From contig NC_020172.2 of the NCBI RefSeq assembly GCF_000224145.3, positions 1,644,780 through 1,708,779 on the forward strand: 64,000 nucleotides of DNA, read 5' to 3'. Source of the stretch: Ciona intestinalis (Eukaryota; Chordata; Ascidiacea; Phlebobranchia; Cionidae). Made by a program: the position numbers and the translations under genes. The notes under the pieces are model-generated. The model saw only the letters and a list, made by a program, of their open reading frames with translations, ran no database searches and had not been told where the DNA came from. Shown one piece after another: positions 62,019 through 64,000 of the stretch. How positions within the stretch are numbered: the stretch's first letter is position 1; each line of letters begins with the position of its first letter.

Positions 62019-62955
62019 TATAACTCAATATATTTATCATACCCACAATACTCCATCCAATTTACTGTGAGCACATTCCTGCTGGAAGCACAACAAAAAT
62101 GCAGTCGGATCAAACAAGACTTAACTATGAATGCTGCTTGTTAGATTTTGGTTTTAACGCAGGTGCTACTTGTTACTAGCAAACCTGTTATATTTTACCG
62201 ACAACACAACTTTTACTAGTTTTACTTTTTTTTTCTTGGAATGTTTTGCATGTTGTACCAGATTAATAGTACAGTTTTAAGCCTTAAATGTCCAATTGTT
62301 GCCGTTTTTTCGTACAGTTGTACTGTTTTTAAGCCATGTGGTTATGTAATGGTTTTACTAGCGATTTAACTGCCTGCTTTTGTAGCGGTCACTCAAGCCT
62401 TTATTTTAGCTCTACTCACAAATTTTAATTAAAGTATTTGAAAACATATTACACTTCACATATTTGCCGTTCTGCTTTCAAAAGTGATTTTATTTAAAGT
62501 AAATATACTCTCAAACCAAATGCATTTGTGTCAAAGACAGTTCGTGTGTTGTATATGAGGAAAATAGAAGTACCAATAGTTATTTAAAGAATAGAATGTT
62601 GCAGCCCATGCATAGCAGATGCTTGATTTGAAAACGCCCTTGCATATTTACTTAAAATAAACCCAGATAGCCGACAGCAAACATATCGTTTAACTAGTAC
62701 ACACCACATTGTGTGTTTAAACACTTTCGAATATTGTATGTCAACATCCATGCATAACCGCAAGCGTGAAATCCGTTTGCAAGCACACTTAGAACAGGAA
62801 AGCATTTTTTCCCTTTTGTAGACATTTGCCTTTTTCTTTCGCTACTTTAAGGTGTTCGTTCGGTTCAGTGGGTGAACGAATGAGTAACGTTTGTATAAGC
62901 GTGGACGATAAGTTGTAAAGTTGTTTGTAAACGTGGGGTAGGTTAGCCGGTGAAC
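62019..62955. other. 3' UTR of the CDK5RAP2-like gene and ABCC promoter region
   Basis: An ATTAAA variant signal lies near 62428. No exon or repeat was identified in the rest. The last 100 bp before the ABCC start codon are richer in CG. Confidence 0.4.
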
Positions 62956-64000
62956 ATGGGCCTGAACGAATTTTGCGACGGAGAGAAGTTTATTGTAAGT
63001 TGTAACAGCCGTTTTACGACTTTGTACTTTTATCATCTAATAACTTACTAGGCCACGTATTTAAACCTTACACTGTTACAGCGTACGAATTGTGCGGGAA
63101 AATCTAAAGTTTAGGTTCTAAGTTTACTAGATTGTGCAAGATAATTATTATTAAATTACAGATATGTAAATGTAACTAATAAGTGTATAACCGAAATACG
63201 TTCATTTTATTATGCAGGACCCAACAGCAGCAAACTCAACAAGTCTGATATTCAGCAGCTGTTTCCAGCAGTTGGTGTTTGACCTGACACCATGTCTGTA
63301 TCTGTGGATCTTCTCATTACCTTACTATCTTTATACAAGAAAGAGTAAAGTGTCCTACATCCCAAGTTCTCCTCTTTTCAAGGCAAAAGCGGTTGGTACT
63401 ACTAAAAAAGTTTTTCAATTTTTTTTTTTTTAACTTTTACTAAGTGTAAAGTAGAGAATGTTAAGTTAAAGTATTAAGCATCCTTATAGCATAATTAAAT
63501 ATGTTTTTTTTTTTTTATACCATATAATGTTATTAATATATTTTATGTATATATTTCAGGGTACTACTTTAATATTGTGGGTATTAGCATGGACAAATCT
63601 GATTCGCAGTTTATGGGAATGGGGACAAGGGATGACTGTCCCATCAGTGGATCTGGTTGTACCACTCATTGTGGGCCTATCCATGGTAAGTGCTGTGTGT
63701 TCTTTCTCATTACATTGCAAATCAACCGTAGTGAAATTTGACACTGCCCGTATAGTACACCATGAGTCTGGCAGTGACTTGCATTTTATTTCAAAGTCAT
63801 ACCGGCTTTAAAACTGCCGTGTCATAGCAGACACTTCTCTTACTGTAATCACACGGCACCTATGGTCTAAGGTTGCTTTTTGGACTTTAATCAAATACTT
63901 TGACAAACACAAATGACTTGACTATATTTTATTATTTTATAATTTCCCGTACAGGCATTGGCGCTTATCTTCTTACAATTTGATCGCATGAAAGGCATTA
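62956..64000 (+). CDS. ABC transporter subfamily C (MRP1-type), N-terminal exons, partial
   Basis: Exons 62956-62994, 63218-63391, 63560-63685 and from 63955 past the window end, all in phase 0. The product starts MGLNEFCDGEKFI and continues SSCFQQLVFDLTPCLYLW, YYLYTRKSKVSYIPSSPL, LWVLAWTNLIRSLWEWGQG and FLQFDRMKGI. This is the TMD0 module of MRP1/MRP3-like proteins, with an extracellular N-terminus, conserved Cys at residue 7, and three membrane helices so far. MRP-type pumps export glutathione, glucuronide and other organic anion conjugates at the plasma membrane. The nucleotide-binding domains lie beyond the window, so the exact ABCC member is open; ABCC1/2/3/6 share this start. The donor of exon 2 is the weaker GTTGGT, chosen because it keeps the frame. 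Confidence 0.9.

Overview
The window looks like nuclear DNA from a tunicate, most likely Ciona. It is AT-rich, and its genes are split by many short GT-AG introns. The protein set is that of a chordate-grade animal: TPI, ICMT, DCP2, CEP76, a CDK5RAP2/myomegalin-type centrosomal protein, SLC30, CYP4 and ABCC. A short inverted-repeat element with a TIR reading TAGGGTGGGGGAAGATGGGA, and a tRNA-like SINE, are scattered through it. I assembled exons by eye from reading frame, splice sites and intron phase. The organism call is inference.

Layout. 0-2.3 kb: two exons of a minus-strand BTB-domain gene running off the left edge, then repeats. 2.3-3.6 kb: secreted fibrinogen-domain protein (+). 3.8-5.6 kb: ATPSCKMT/FAM173-type lysine methyltransferase (-). 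6.1-9.7 kb: 11-exon cytochrome P450 of family 4 (-), with a decayed copy of its last exons at 10.7-11.0 kb. 12.0-15.4 kb: ZnT1-type zinc exporter (-), with a possible alternative last exon at 11.4 kb. 15.4-20.6 kb: no gene seen; it holds a 500-N gap flanked by two near-identical 1.14 kb blocks. 21.1-22.7 kb: triosephosphate isomerase (+). 23.0-24.5 kb: ICMT (-). 25.7-27.1 kb: DCP2 (-). 27.8-29.7 kb: CEP76 (-), whose coding region has no intron. 31.2-62.0 kb: one large 53-exon gene (+) for a CDK5RAP2/PDE4DIP (centrosomin-family) protein of about 2,243 residues, with CM1 at the N-terminus and CM2 at the C-terminus. 63.0 kb to the end: first exons of an ABCC (MRP1-type) transporter (+).

Relationships. 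CEP76 and the CDK5RAP2-like gene are head to head, with inferred first exons about 250 bp apart and a consensus CRE between them, so two centrosome genes may share a promoter. TPI and ICMT are convergent, as are the fibrinogen-domain and ATPSCKMT genes. The other genes show no evident common pathway. Two of the three N-gaps lie inside duplicated sequence that looks like two haplotypes assembled in tandem; one haplotype carries a 1.56 kb insertion. I found no clear new defence or mobile system. The best leads are the centrosomal gene pair, a duplicated splice donor in TPI, an alternative ZnT tail, and unannotated splice options in the CDK5RAP2-like and ICMT genes.
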